The position numbers and the translations under genes were made by a program. The notes under the pieces are model-generated. The model was not told the DNA's origin, did not search any database, and saw only the letters and a list, made by a program, of their open reading frames with translations. DNA of 64,000 bases. Origin: Todiramphus chloris collaris. Taxonomy: Eukaryota; Chordata; Aves; Coraciiformes; Alcedinidae. How positions within the stretch are numbered: the stretch's first letter is position 1; each line of letters starts with the position of its first letter. The stretch spans positions 7,465,745 to 7,529,744 of the forward strand of contig JANVCC010000130.1 of NCBI GenBank assembly GCA_025345505.1, in the 5' to 3' direction. This document shows positions 1 to 11,571 of the stretch, one piece after another.

Positions 1-1500
1 AGAATGGTAGGGGTTGGAAGGGACCTCTCGAGATCATCAAGTCCAACCTGCCGGCTAGCACAGGAACACCCAGGGCAGGCCACACAGGAACAGATCCAGG
101 TGGGTCTTGAAAGTCTTTAGAGGAGACTCCACAACCTCTCTGGGCAGCCTTTTCCAGTCTCTGTCACTCTCACAGTAAAGGATTTTTTCTTGTGTTGAAG
201 TGGAACTTCCTATGTTTCACCTTGTTACCATTACCTCTTGTCCTATCACAGGGCACAACTGAAAAGAGACTGGCCCCTTCTACTTAACAGCCACCCTTCA
301 GATATTTGTAAACATGAATTAAGATATCCTCTCAGTCTTCTCTTTTCCAGACTAAACAGCCCCAAGGCTCTCAGCCTTTCCTTATAAGAGAGATGCTTCA
401 GTCCCTTCATCATCTTCATAGCTCTCCGCTGGACTGTCTCTAGAATTTCCCTGTCCCTCTTGAACTGCAGAGACCAAAACTGAACACAGTACTCCAGATG
501 TGGTCTCACTAGGGCAAAGTAGAGGGGGAAGAGAACCTCCCTCAACCTGCTGGTCACACTCTTCTTTATGCACCCCCAGATACCATTGGCCTTCCTGGCC
601 ACAAGGGCACATTGCTGTTTCATGGATAACTTATTGTGAACCAGGACACCAAGGTCCCTCTCCATGGGGCTGCTTTCCAGTGGGTTTACCCCTAACCTGT
701 ACTGGTGCATGGTGTTGTTCTTCCCCAGGTGTAGGACTCTACACTTATCCTTGTTGAACTTCATCAGGTTTGCCTTTGCCCAGCTCTCCAGTCTGTCCAG
801 ATCTCGCCGAATGGCAGCACAGCCTTCCAGTGTATCAGCCACTCCTCCCAGTTTACTATCATCAGCAAACCTACTGAGGGTACGCTCTGTCCCTTCATCC
901 AGGTCATTGATGAAGATGTCGAATAAGACTGGACCCAGAACTGACCCCTGGGGAGCACCACTAGTTAGAGGTTGCCAGCTGGACTCTGCACCACTGATCA
1001 CAACCCTCTGAGCTCTATTGTCCAGCCAGTTCTCAACCCATCTCACTGTCCACTCTTCTAACCCACACTTCCTGAGCTTTCCCACGAGGATGTTGTGGGA
1101 GACAGTATCAAAAGCCTTGCTGAAGTCAAGGTAGACAACATAACACTGCTCTCCCTGCATGTACCCATTCAAGTCACACCATCGTAGAAGGCTATCAGAT
1201 TAGTCAGACATGACTTTCCCTTTAGTAAATCCATTTTGGTAACTGTTGATAACCTTTTCTTCCATGTGATGAGATATGCTCTCCAGAATGAGATGCTCCA
1301 TTATCTTTCCAGGGATGGAGGTGAGGCTGACTGGTCTGTAATTACCAGGGTCTTCCTGCCTGCCCTTTTTGAAGACTGGAGTGAAACTGTCTTTCTTCCA
1401 GTCCTCAGGCACCTCACCTGTTCTCCATCATCTTTCAAAAGTGGTGGAGAGTGGTAGAACAACAACATCAGCCAGCTCTCTCAGTACTCGTGGGTGCAGC
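1..1500 (-). mobile_element. CR1 LINE, 5'-truncated, antisense in a KIAA1549 intron
   Basis: CR1 non-LTR retrotransposon lying on the minus strand. Its 3' end is at the left edge of the window, where the text reads as the complement of the usual CR1 tail (agaatggtaggggttggaag). The rest of the terminal octamer repeat is probably just outside the window. Reverse-transcriptase coding sequence covers about 246-1412, and CR1-like text (gagagctggctgatgttgtt on the minus strand) continues to about 1500. The endonuclease part of ORF2 is missing, so the copy is 5'-truncated, as most CR1 copies are. The left boundary is open and the right boundary is good to about 20 bases. Confidence 0.93.
246..1412 (-). 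pseudogene. CR1 ORF2 reverse transcriptase remnant (frameshifted)
   Basis: Two minus-strand frames make up one broken CR1 reverse transcriptase. The upstream piece (1412-1200) carries NYRPVSLTS and GFTKGK, the fingers region of CR1/LINE RTs. The downstream piece (1172-246, 308 aa) carries YLDFSKAFDTV (catalytic block A), [10 protein letters not shown] (block B) and RFADDSKL (the F-A-D-D block C, both Asp present). Between them, at about 1170-1200, the expected LIAFYDGVT reads in a shifted frame and runs into a stop, so the copy is dead. It belongs to the repeat and is not a host gene. Confidence 0.92.
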
Positions 1501-2155
1501 AACATATAACAATGACTACCAGCAGCAACCTGAATTACAGGAAACATTATTTTTATTACACATTATATCTCTTCATATGTGCTTATGACAGCTTTGAGTA
1601 GTTTGATAAAACTTAAAGAGCAAAGTTTTGAAAATTCCCCGAAAAATTCTCAGAACACTTGATGAAATAGTAATTGTTTTTTAAATACATATGTAATTCA
1701 GTTTCTGTGGTTTGATTTCTACCACAACTGTGTGTCCAGAAACTCTTGAGTAAGAGTCGAATTTGTTGCTGAGGTAAGCAGCTACCTCAGTACTGAAATC
1801 TTATTTTTCTGGTGGTTTGGTTTTAGTTTATTCGTTGGGTTTTTTTCATTGAAGATGGTTTTTTTTCCCCAAGGGTAAAACAAGATCACCAGATTTTTTT
1901 TTCACTGCATTGAGGAGACTGCAACATGTGAAAAACACTTGTGTGTAATTTTATTAGTTTCCAACTCCTGCTCCTGTGCAGTGCAGGTAATGAAGAAGAA
2001 ATATATTCCTCAGATGTAATTGCTTTCTTTAATATTTAAGATTAAAATGTACATTAAAAGACATCATAAAGAATTGCTGTATGAGGTGTATCCGCATTAC
2101 TATTTCGAAGCAGGCAATTCACTATTTGTAATCTTGAGTCCTCACTTTTCCACAG
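1501..2155. other. KIAA1549 intron remainder, no feature seen
   Basis: AT-rich single-copy-looking DNA between the CR1 insertion and the first recognisable KIAA1549 exon. No exon-like open frame or repeat is visible. The 3' end supplies a polypyrimidine tract and a cacag acceptor. Confidence 0.5.
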
Positions 2156-2301
2156 GCAGAACTTTGGACCAGGTTTTCTTCAACCTGCAGAGATAATGCA
2201 CCCAGACCAGCAGCCACCTGACGTTCAGTATTGCTCCAGAGGGATATACTCCGAGGAAATGCCCTCAGTGGCACGGCCACGACCAGTTGGAAGCACTGCA
2301 G
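2156..2301 (+). CDS. KIAA1549: KIAA1549 antepenultimate exon
   Basis: 146 nt. Acceptor tcacttttccacag ends at 2155 and donor gtacac starts at 2302. The first base completes a codon from an upstream exon outside the window; 48 full codons follow ([10 protein letters not shown] through PRPVGSTA) plus one base. The Pro-rich text with [10 protein letters not shown] and [11 protein letters not shown] fits the KIAA1549 tail. The acceptor choice is supported by phase and by the lack of a better one; an internal cag at 2190 is the alternative. Confidence 0.8.
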
Positions 2302-5300
2302 GTACACTTCACCTAAGTTGAATATGCACTAAAATAACTGGTTCTTTTCCTTATCTACTCTTACATTGGGGTCACCATTAAAATGTCACTCTCCTTTAGC
2401 TACTACACTTGAAATGTGGTCCTTGTCTTCACTGCCAAAAAAAAATCATCACAAAGTGCTGTTAACTTTACATCCGTAGGACTTTGCAGAAGAAGATGGT
2501 GCTTTACCACTTTTTTAGTATTTTACAGGCACACGGTGTGTTTTCAAAAAAACCCATTCTCTAAGAATGGAAGGTTACCTAATTGTTTTAGAGTGTACAG
2601 TGTACCCTAACTTTCCACTGATGAGGATTTTTTGTGTGTTAAATGAGCTAATTGTTACATCCCAAATCAGCCTGATGAATAGAAATTCTTTAAATACTTT
2701 TTCTGCACCTTTATTTCTCATTCGCTTTCCTAGAAATGCATGCATAAAAGCAGGATCTTTTAGCTTCCGATGATATTATCTATTACTGCTGTCCCATATG
2801 AAATCACCTTCCCTGATTTGGTTGTGAGATAATTTCCATAGCACTCAGCAATGCAATCATGAATAAGATTCTAACATCACATAGCAATTAAGCAACAAAC
2901 ACTGATTCTAAGAAAAAAAAAAAAACTATATTCTTATGCAAATGCCACAGTTAATTTTCTCACAGGGAAATGTTTGCTTCCTGGGGAGTTGAAAAAGACT
3001 GGAAATATGATCATATACTCATGTCAGAGTCTTAGTTTTGATAGCTGCTATTGTCTCCCTGTAAATGTTAAATGAGTGAGAATGGCAGGGATTTAGTGGC
3101 TCTTAAAGTTTGATGATGATTATTGTATTGTCTGTTTTACACTATTCTCTAAATGTTCATGTATATTCTGCTTTAAAGTTTGGAGGCAATTCAGATGAAT
3201 ACTTCCTGTCCTTCAGCATAAATATGTGCAAATACCAAACTTCTCAAGGACTGTTGAGTTTTTTTGAGAGGAAAATATGAAAGGGATACAACTGTCCATC
3301 ACGTAACTCACACTGTTGTTTTTGTCTCTTCTTCCCTTTTTGTAAACACATGGTTTTCTCTTATATATCTGTGGGTTTATTAAATGTGTTTCATTTCTAA
3401 TAAGTAATAAATTATAATAAAATTGTGTTTCCCTGTGGGAGGAAATTCAGGAAAAAGGAGACCTGGCATGTTATTACATGTCTCTTGCAATTAATGGTGG
3501 TGGCTATCCTTGCATGGGTTGGAAAGCAGAGGGAGGGAGGGGAAAGGAAAGGAGAAAGGAGAGGGTTAGCTTTCAGGCTGAAAGAAGATACAGTGTGTTC
3601 TGACCTTCTCATTAGTCAACGACAGCATCGTTTAATATTTAACCACCGAGCAAAGCTGAAAGAACCATACTCTTATGTAGTCATGTATTTTATTCTTCTG
3701 AGGGATAGAACAGAAAGCAGACTCAAGAGTTAGGGCTTTGCCAGTGCGATGCAGGACCAAACATCTTCTCTTTGCTGCTAAGTAATGTACGTGAAAGCAA
3801 TGCCAGGGTTGGAAAGGGCTGACATATATTTGGAATGAGGTGTAGTCCGCGTCTGAGATGCATGTATCTCAACCTCTTCTTTCAGTGCAGTGACAAGGAA
3901 AAGCATCACACTCCAAATGAACTGCACAAAATGCACATAACTTACATAACTTTTCTTTCTCTTCCCCCCCACCCCCCCCGCCTTCTTTCTGCTGATTATT
4001 TTATTAAATGAACAGAAACAGAGCCCCACTTTCTTCTTGTCTCCTGCTTCCAACAAAATTTTATGTTGTCATTTGTCTGCCCTACAAACTTGACTGTATA
4101 AAGATGAAAAAAACCAATATTTGCTTTTAAGGTTCTCAGATACAGCACCTCACTCAGGTGGGAATTGCTAGCAGGATCGGAGGTCAACAAGTGGAGATCC
4201 CCTCAGGCAGAGCAGGGCATGGCCAGCCGGGGGGGCCAGGGTGGCCCCAGTACCGTGGAGAGGATGAATATGCTAGGCGAGATGCAGTGAGTACTGTGTT
4301 ACACATTTGCGTAGTTTCTGAAGTAGTGACATGTTCGGGTATGTTTTTTTTTTCCTGCATTACTGCCTGGAACTTTTTCCCCTGGAATCCTTTCAGTTGC
4401 TTCTCTGACATTCTTTGCTTTGCTCTTCAAACCCCCGTTAGCTCTTCTAACTTTTGCTTGCTATTCTTTCACCTTTGCTTCTCTCTAACTGCTTTCTCTC
4501 ACGTTACCCTAACCTTTTTTTTTTTTTTGTCTTCTCACTTGAGGCCTTCACCCATTAATTGCAGTTCACCCAGTTCTGCTTCTGAGCTCCAGCAGAGGTG
4601 GATACTGCTTTCCATTTTCTTCTTTGAAATATGCCTCTGTATTTTGAGATCGTTGTAAGTAGAAAACATTGAATTAAATCGTTCCAGACTACTGTCCCAC
4701 TTTGTATTGGTATAGTTCTTTTGTCTTCTGTATCAGTGCACAACAGCAGGAGTCAGGACAACAGAATAAGGTACACATACTTGCAGAGAACTCTAGAGGT
4801 GTTTCCAAACAAGTTATTTTCCTAGCCTCAGTCAGCAGGATGTGGTAAATTAATATGTATTCATTTATCAGTGTTGCCTCGGCACCATCGTGATTTCATG
4901 GTCTTGGCAGCAGTGTTTCTGATTCAACCAGATGTGTGAGGTTGAAGATGATAGTGCATGGCCTTTCCTGGAACGATACAGTTGCTTGCAACCAGTCCAT
5001 GTTTCATGTACTTGCATTCTGAAGCAGACTGACCTGTGAAAGCTTTATTGTGGTACTCTTGAGAGCGACAACTTCTGCTTTATGCTTCTCCTTCTGTTCC
5101 TTTTCTCAAACTCATTTTTCTAATTTCTTCCTCAAGGGAGGAAGGGTCTCCTCCTTTTGCATGCTTAGGGTAGTGTGTGTTCCCGCTACTTAGAATCAAT
5201 CATAGAATGGTAGGGGTTGGAAGGGACCTCTGGAGATCAGAGTCCAACCCCAACTTGAAGTTGTTTTGCAGTATTACAAAACGGCTGTGCAGAAAGGAGA

Positions 5301-8300
5301 TGAAGTGGGATGGCCTTTATCTTTAGATTTTAAGAATCTGAGCTTCCACCATTCCAAATGAACTTGAGAGGAGCACCACAAAGCTTTTGAGAACTGGGCA
5401 CACTAGAGACCAACTTTACCGATACTATTCATAAACTTCAACTATCAAAGCTGAAAAATTTATTTGCCTAATTTAACTGCAATCTGTGCTTGGAACTGTG
5501 TTTTTTGAGTGCAACAGCATCATAATTTCAGTTTAGATCTAGAAGAGCACTTGCATCAGAGATCTTAGTGCCTCTCTTGTCCCATTTCTGAGAAATCTAG
5601 GTTACCAATCGTTGTACCTTCTTATTTGTCTTTTCTGAAAATGACACATTTCTAGATCTGTGGTCCTTTCTCTTCTTTCCCCTGAGTGCATGTTCAGCCA
5701 TTACTTTCTTAATGTGTTATTACTTGAATTGCTAAGATATTACTGAAAATTCTGTTACAGACCCGTTATCTGAGATGCTCTGCAAACAGTTGGTTTTGAC
5801 ATCAGTTACCTGCAGAACTTTCAAAGCTTCGTGACCCAATACAATATGATTTGGTTGCAGTTTGCATATTCAGTAACCATTTCAGATGGGTACATGTCAC
5901 CTCACTCCAGATTGACTTTCTTTTAATTAATCAGAGTTTAAACACTTTCTTGGCTTTGACAAAATTTTTTGCTCACTGATTGCTGCAGGTTCCATGTTAC
6001 CGCAATGTGATTATTTTCAGTTGAATGAAATAAAAAAAAAAGGGCAAAAAGAGATGATGGAATAAAACTATGTGAGTATGGTGTCATTTAATTATAGGAG
6101 AGCTCACCTAGTGCCTGTACTTTCCTTTTCCTATGAGGAATTCTTTCTCATTTTTACAAAGGATTATTTTCATTAAAAAATAAATAAATAAAAGGGCATT
6201 ATTAGATGAGCCTTAGTCTTGTAGTTTTCTATACTTCGGATTCCTTCACTAGGACAGGGATCTAAATTTGTCTTTTCTCCTTTTAGAAAGGTGTTTTTAC
6301 TTAATGATATTACTGTTCCTTATGGTGCAGTATTCAACTGATCCTTTGCAGACAGTCTTACTGTTCCCTCATTCTGAGCAAGTTTCTAGAATTAAACTTT
6401 GCATTTAGATCTAGAGTGTTCTTATCCACAAACTCAAGAGGGATCTGCATTTGTGTTCTTGCAATGGCCCTTTTCCTCTCAGTATCCTCATCTATTATTC
6501 CTGCAGGCCTAGGTAATCAGGGTAATTAATGGCTTTTCCTTAGCTGACACAAAATGTAGTGCTGAGCAAGTGGTCATTTGAGCTGCAGAACAAATGAAGC
6601 TTGGTGTCATTCATATCTCTATCTCCGTGCCACCACCTGGCATTACCTTCTCTGCATCTACAATAGCCTGTAGCTCTCCACTGTTCTCTCAGGTCTTCTT
6701 CAGGTTTCCAGTGTTTCCCCCAAGTCAACTTTATCCTTTTACTCTACTTTTTTTACTCTGACCACCAAAGTGAGCACAGTCTACCTTGGCCTTTCTGCCA
6801 CTCAGAAGTAGATTCAGTGATAGCACAAATTAGGTTATATCTAATTAGCTACCTATTTTTGTTAGGTATAATATATATCTGTTCATATGTGTGTGTCTAT
6901 ATTTATACATCCAGTTAATTTGAAATTGGCCACAGATTCAATAGTTATTAAATGAAGATTAATGAACTCAGTGTGATCTTCATTCCTTAAGAAGGAAGAT
7001 TCAATAAAGATATTTTAGTCAATTCTTTTGTACTACTGTTAATTATACTGAAATTTCTATATAAAAATATATCATTTCTACATACTATATAAAATATGTA
7101 TAGTTACATATATTGATACGTATTTCTGTTAGTGAAGACATTGAAAACCACTGCAATCATCAGTGTTCTCCCTAACTTCCCTTTAGAAGCCATTCTTATG
7201 GTGCTCATTCAGTGCTGTATGAGATACGAGCTGAATCACAATGTATTTTAATGTGGAAAGAACCTGAATATAATTTAGGCTGCTGTCAAGACTTATGTCA
7301 AGGAATGCTTGCTTTCAATTTTTTTTTTTTTTTTTTTATCATGTCACTTCTTTTCTATAAGCCCAGAATACTTGTCAGGTTTGCTAACTCTAGACTGCAT
7401 GTATGAATTAGTCTCAGGTTTCACTGCCAAATGAATAATTCTGAACAATCAAGAGACCCATTCATTCCTTTTCTGATACTAAATCTGCCTCCCTTTTCTA
7501 AAAAGTAAGACAGGATGTTACTTGGAAAACCTTCTTTACCTATCATTCTTCTATTAAAGCCTCTTTTCCTCTTAATCTCTCTCCCCAAATTAACTGCATG
7601 AATGATGAGTGCTGTACATCATAGAGTGGCTGGAAGGAACCTTAGAGATCATATAATCCAACCTCCCTTCCATGGGCAGGGACAACTCTCAACTAGACCA
7701 GGTTGCTCAGGGCCTCATCCAACCTGGCCTTGAACACCTTCAAGGAGGGGACATCCACAACCCCTCTGGGCAATCTATTCCAGAGTCTCACCACCCTTGT
7801 ACTGAAGAACTTCTTCCTGAGATCCAGTCTAAACATGTTTTCCCTCAATTTAAAACTATTTCCACTCCTATCACTGGATGCTCTTGTGAAGAGTCCCTGT
7901 CCATCCTTCCTGTAGGTTCCTTTCAGGTATTGGAAGGCATTTATAAGGTCCCCCCAGAGACTTGACTTCTCCAGGCTGAGCAATCCCAGCTCCCTCAGCC
8001 TATCCTTGTAGCAGAGGTGCTCCAGCCCCTGGATCATCTTTGTGGCCTTCCTCTAGGCTCATTCCAATAGATCTATGTCCCTCTTATGGTGGGAACACCA
8101 GAACTGGACAGAGTATTTGAGGTGGGGTCTCAAGAGAGCAGAGCAAAGGGGGAGAACCACCTCTCTTGATCTGCTGGCCACACTCCTCGTGATACATCCG
8201 AGGATACGGTTGGCCTTCTGAGCTGCATGAGCGCACTTGTGGGTCATGTTGAACTTCTCCTCAATCAACACCCCTAAGTCCTCCTCTTCATAGCTACTCT

Positions 8301-11010
8301 CAACCTGCTCTGTGCCCAGTCTGTAATTGTGCCTGGCACTGGCCAAGCTCAGATGCAGGACCTTGCACTTTGACTTGTTGAACCTGATGCAGTTTGCAGT
8401 GGCCCATTTCTCAAGCCTGTCAAGGTCCCTCTGGATGGCATCCCTTCCCTCAAGTGAGACCACTGCACCACACAACTTGGTGTCATTGGCAAACTTGCTG
8501 AGGGTGCACTTGATGCCATCGTCCATGTCGCTGACAAAGATGTTGAACAGCACTGGACCCAGAACAGATCCCTGAGGAGCTCCACTTGTCACTGGTCTCC
8601 ACCTGGACATCAAGCCATTGATCACAACACTTCCAGTGTGACCGTCTAGCCAGTTCCTTATCCACCAGGTGGTTTCCATCTTAGAGACAAGGATGCCATG
8701 TGGGACAGTGTCAAATGCGTCGCACAAGTCCAGGTAGATTAACGTCAGTTGCTCTTCCCATATCAACCAGAGTTGTAACTCTGTTGTAGAAGGCCACCAC
8801 ATTAGTCAGGCATGATTTGCCCTTAGTGAAGCCATGCTGGCTATCACTGTTCACCTCATTATTTTTCATGTGCAGATACCAGGAGGATCTGCTCCATTTA
8901 CCTGTCTCAGAGGTCAGGCTAACTGTTCTGAAGTTCCCTAGCTTTTCTTTGCTTCCCTTTTTAAAAATGGAAGTTATGTTTCCCCTTTTCCAATCTGTGG
9001 GAACTTTGCCAGACTGCTGTGACTTCTCAAATATGATGGCTAGTGGCCTAGCAACTTCAGCAGCCAGTTCCTTCAGGACCTGTGGATGTAGCTCATCAGG
9101 TCCTATGGACTTGTGCACCTTCAAATTCTCGAGATACTCCTGGATCTGCTCCTACCCTGGGTGATTTTTCACTGTCCCAGACCCAGCCAATGCCCTCTGT
9201 GACTTGGGTGGTGTGGTTTAAGTGGTTACCAGTGAAGACTGAAGCAAAAAAAGTCACTGAGTATTTCAACCTTCTCCATATCCTCAGTAGCCAGGTCACC
9301 TGCATCCCTCTGGAGAGGCCCCACATTCTCTCTTATTTTTCTTTTGTCTCTGACATACCCACATGAGCTGTTCAAGAGTGTCAGAATCTATTATTACTTC
9401 TACTTTGTACAATATGGCTTAGATTCTGTTCCTTGATATTATGGGGGATGTTAAGGAATATACTCTCATGCATTTCTGTGTTCCCTGCACACCGCTGCCA
9501 CAGTCACTCTAGGCCCCCCATATCCTGCCCAGGCTCTGCTCTGTAATCCCTTCATTCCCCTCCACCTCACCCTCAAATCCTCTTTTGGCTGACCTTGCTG
9601 TCCTTTCTTCCCTCATCAGATTGCTCTCTCTGCTACTACTGAAGGCTTATCCACAGAGAAAGTTAGTGCTCACTAAATGGTGGTAACTGTGATCTGAACT
9701 TGCTGCGGCTGGCTGCTGCTCATCCCCGCCACAGACCCTCTGAAAGGGGATTCTGCTGCCTTGCTCCCAGTTGTGCATTGAGCAGGGTGTGTTCGAGTCC
9801 TTTGTGTCCAGTGTTGACTTCTGGATGTCCCTTAGCCTTCAGCAATGTGAGGCAAGAGGAGACGCTTGCTTTAGGGGTGTCAGCTGGAACTTAGGTTTTC
9901 AAAACGTACCTCGTTTGTGTGTCCTGGGAGTCAGTGCAGTCCTGGTGTACTGTAAAATCATGCTTTGTTTTAGTGTAAGCAGATTTTTTTTCCAGACAGA
10001 CAAGCCCATAAACTCAGGCTTCTGTTTTGTTTCTGTCTTGTTTTGTTAGAAAATACATGTTACTGAACAAATGCAGAATTAACCCCTTTCTACCCTGAAA
10101 GAATGCTTGTCCCTAAACTGGGATGGTGTTTCTCAGATATGTAACAGAGCTGCTGAGAGTAGAAAAATCTAAGCTTTCCAGTTTGAGTCATTTTCTCCTG
10201 CTGCTTCTTCTGTCGACCGTGTTTTCCTGGGCACTGGTCAGTCACAGGGTTCTCACAAGTGTACAGTCTGAACAGACTACCCAGGCAGAGAAGGGGGAGG
10301 TGAAAGTAGTAGTATCTTTATTTATACAGCATAGTGTGGAGAAATGACAGCCGAGAAGAGCATGATTTGCTTTCTGTCTTTTAAGGAAGCTGATGGAAAA
10401 GCCAGGAAAGGGAAGCCAGTTCTGCTGACTTCCAGTGCTGTGGTTTTTCTTCCCACCTCCTTTCACTTCAGTTTCTAAACATATCCTAGGTTAGAAAGGA
10501 GACAGGCTTTTTAATAGATGCTCAAAGAGATTTTGAAAATCCCTGAATTTGAGGCAGTCCAGCCATTTTATGTACGCTTGTTGTTTTGTGCTCCATAAGA
10601 GGAATCACTCATTCTTACAAGATTAGAACAGTGGCAGCAGATAGAAGCATCTCCATGCTGCTTTCCCTCTGTCCTTTGCCTTTTTGCTTTCGTGGCTTTT
10701 CTGGGATTTGCACGTTTGTTCGGAAAGTACAATAATGCTTTCTACCTTTTTCCAGATGCATACGCATGGACACCAAGAATATTCCTCCTCACCAGTATTC
10801 CAGATGCCGAGGACTTCAGCCAGGCAGCCTTCGGCACCCCCTGCTCAGCTTCCACACAACAGCCTTCAGGGCCAGGGCCTTTGCTACACCACCAGTTCCA
10901 CTGAGGACCTCCAGCCAGGTCACTCTTCAGCCTCTCTTATCAAAGCAATTAGAGAAGAACTTCTACGACTTTCTCAGAAACAAACAACAGTACAGAACTT
11001 CCATAGTTGA
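2156..11010 (+). CDS. KIAA1549: KIAA1549 C-terminus (partial gene, last three coding exons)
   Basis: Exons 2156-2301, 4132-4286 and 10756-11010 join in phase to encode the last 184 or so residues and the stop codon. The amino end of the gene lies left of the window. KIAA1549 is a large transmembrane protein of the UPF0606 family, known as the 5' partner of BRAF fusions in pilocytic astrocytoma and linked to retinal dystrophy; its molecular role is poorly known. Recognition rests on remembered similarity to the human C-terminus: the strings [49 protein letters not shown] and [11 protein letters not shown] in the right order. The visible part is a Pro/Gly/Ser-rich cytoplasmic tail ending in a short amphipathic helix. 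Position upstream of divergent TMEM213 and ATP6V0A4 agrees with human synteny. All junctions are GT-AG. Confidence 0.88.
2302..4131 (+). other. KIAA1549: KIAA1549 intron
   Basis: 1.83 kb, AT-rich. It includes an uninterrupted 38-nt purine run (3528-3565) and a C-tract (about 3965-3980) just before the next exon. No coding or recognisable repeat sequence seen. Confidence 0.7.
4132..4286 (+). CDS. KIAA1549: KIAA1549 penultimate exon
   Basis: 155 nt. Acceptor tatttgcttttaag ends at 4131 and donor gtgagt starts at 4287. Two bases complete a Gly, then 51 codons from [16 protein letters not shown] to EDEYARRDA. The middle is Gly/Pro-rich ([13 protein letters not shown]). It ends on a codon boundary, which matches the phase-0 start of the last exon. 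Confidence 0.88.
5199..5252 (-). mobile_element. CR1 3'-end stub
   Basis: About 54 bases of the extreme CR1 3' end in antisense: tcatagaatggtaggggttg followed by ggaagggacctctggagatc and agtccaacccc. The remainder of the element is absent, so this is a very short 5'-truncated insertion. The sequence is nearly the same as the tail at position 1, suggesting the same subfamily. Confidence 0.88.
7619..9370 (-). mobile_element. CR1 LINE, about 1.75 kb, antisense in the last KIAA1549 intron
   Basis: The 3' terminus is at the left (tcatagagtggctggaagga) and the 5'-truncated end near 9370. It holds most of the reverse-transcriptase half of ORF2 in broken frames. The 3' part (cttgaacacc..., complement of the CR1 C-terminal region ending DEALSNLV) closely resembles the copy at 59,460, so these two share a subfamily distinct from those at 1 and 18,610. 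Confidence 0.95.
7693..9124 (-). pseudogene. CR1 ORF2 reverse transcriptase remnant, catalytic Asp lost
   Basis: Three minus-strand frames cover one RT. 9124-8711 carries [16 protein letters not shown] and [16 protein letters not shown]. 8802-8059 carries [27 protein letters not shown] and SKFANDTKL. 8037-7693 carries the C-terminal [12 protein letters not shown] and DEALSNLV. The catalytic F-A-D-D block reads F-A-N-D (AAT codon at 8487-8485), replacing an essential metal-binding Asp. That change, with the frame breaks, shows a dead copy. Confidence 0.92.
10756..11010 (+). CDS. KIAA1549: KIAA1549 terminal coding exon
   Basis: 255 nt in phase 0: 84 codons and a TGA at 11008-11010. Acceptor acctttttccag ends at 10755. 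It contains [20 protein letters not shown], then [18 protein letters not shown] and [19 protein letters not shown] at the C-terminus. Despite starting with ATG, this is an internal Met: the open frame upstream of 10756 is intron. This is the most conserved of the three exons and anchors the gene call. Confidence 0.92.
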   Translation: MHTHGHQEYSSSPVFQMPRTSARQPSAPPAQLPHNSLQGQGLCYTTSSTEDLQPGHSSASLIKAIREELLRLSQKQTTVQNFHS

Positions 11011-11565
11011 TTTAGCATTCCCTTGCAAATCTGCCAGGTATCTGCTTCCTATGGAAGCAAAGACTTAGAGGAAATCAGCAATGTTGTTCTCTCAAAAGAA
11101 TGGACTTTCACAGCTCTGTTGACAACACTCTGGAAAAAAAAGAAAAAGGCAGCAAAATGAGGATAGTAAGGAGAGATGGGGGACAAACAGGGAAAACCAT
11201 CAATGTCATCACAAGTAATATTAATTAATCTGCTAATATTACGGTGCTCCTCTCCCTACTCTCATTCAGCCTCACACACAAATAAAACCTTAGGTCAAGA
11301 ACTCAGCACTTCAGCAACAAAACAATCACAGGAACAAACTCCAAATATGACAGACTCTTTTTTTCTAAGGAAGTAGGTGAAGGTTTGAATAAACTTGGAT
11401 GACATTTTGCAAGAGATTGCAAGTATTCTGATCTCTCCAGTGCTTTTGGGGAACTGGTTTGTGTTACTGTTCTGCAGGATTACAAACTGTATTAGCTCAA
11501 GGGTGTTGAAGGTGTGATCCCACGTAAGAATCACTTTGATTGTCAGGAACAATGGGACTACTTAG

Positions 11566-11571
11566 AATAAA
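11566..11571 (+). terminator. KIAA1549: Candidate proximal poly(A) signal of KIAA1549
   Basis: AATAAA about 555 nt after the KIAA1549 stop codon. Hexamer match only; the downstream GU-rich element is weak. Confidence 0.25.

Larger units (their letters stand above)
4287..10755 (+). other. KIAA1549: KIAA1549 last intron
   Basis: 6.5 kb, AT-rich, with two antisense CR1 copies (about 5199-5252 and 7619-9370) and short T-tracts (for example near 7318-7338). No exon is visible. A long T/C tract near 4507-4530 follows the upstream exon. Confidence 0.75.

Noticed and set aside
4158..4658. 166-codon ORF reading through the KIAA1549 penultimate exon
   Set aside because: Only the part before 4287 is coding; the remainder is T-rich intron past a clear gtgagt donor.
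8059..8802. Host reverse-transcriptase-like gene
   Set aside because: CR1 LINE with broken frames and a lost catalytic Asp, inside an intron in antisense. Not a domesticated gene, DGR or retron.
10684..10755. Upstream extension of the last KIAA1549 exon ([11 protein letters not shown]...)
   Set aside because: This is the pyrimidine-rich intron end before the acceptor at 10,755; the conserved protein starts after it.
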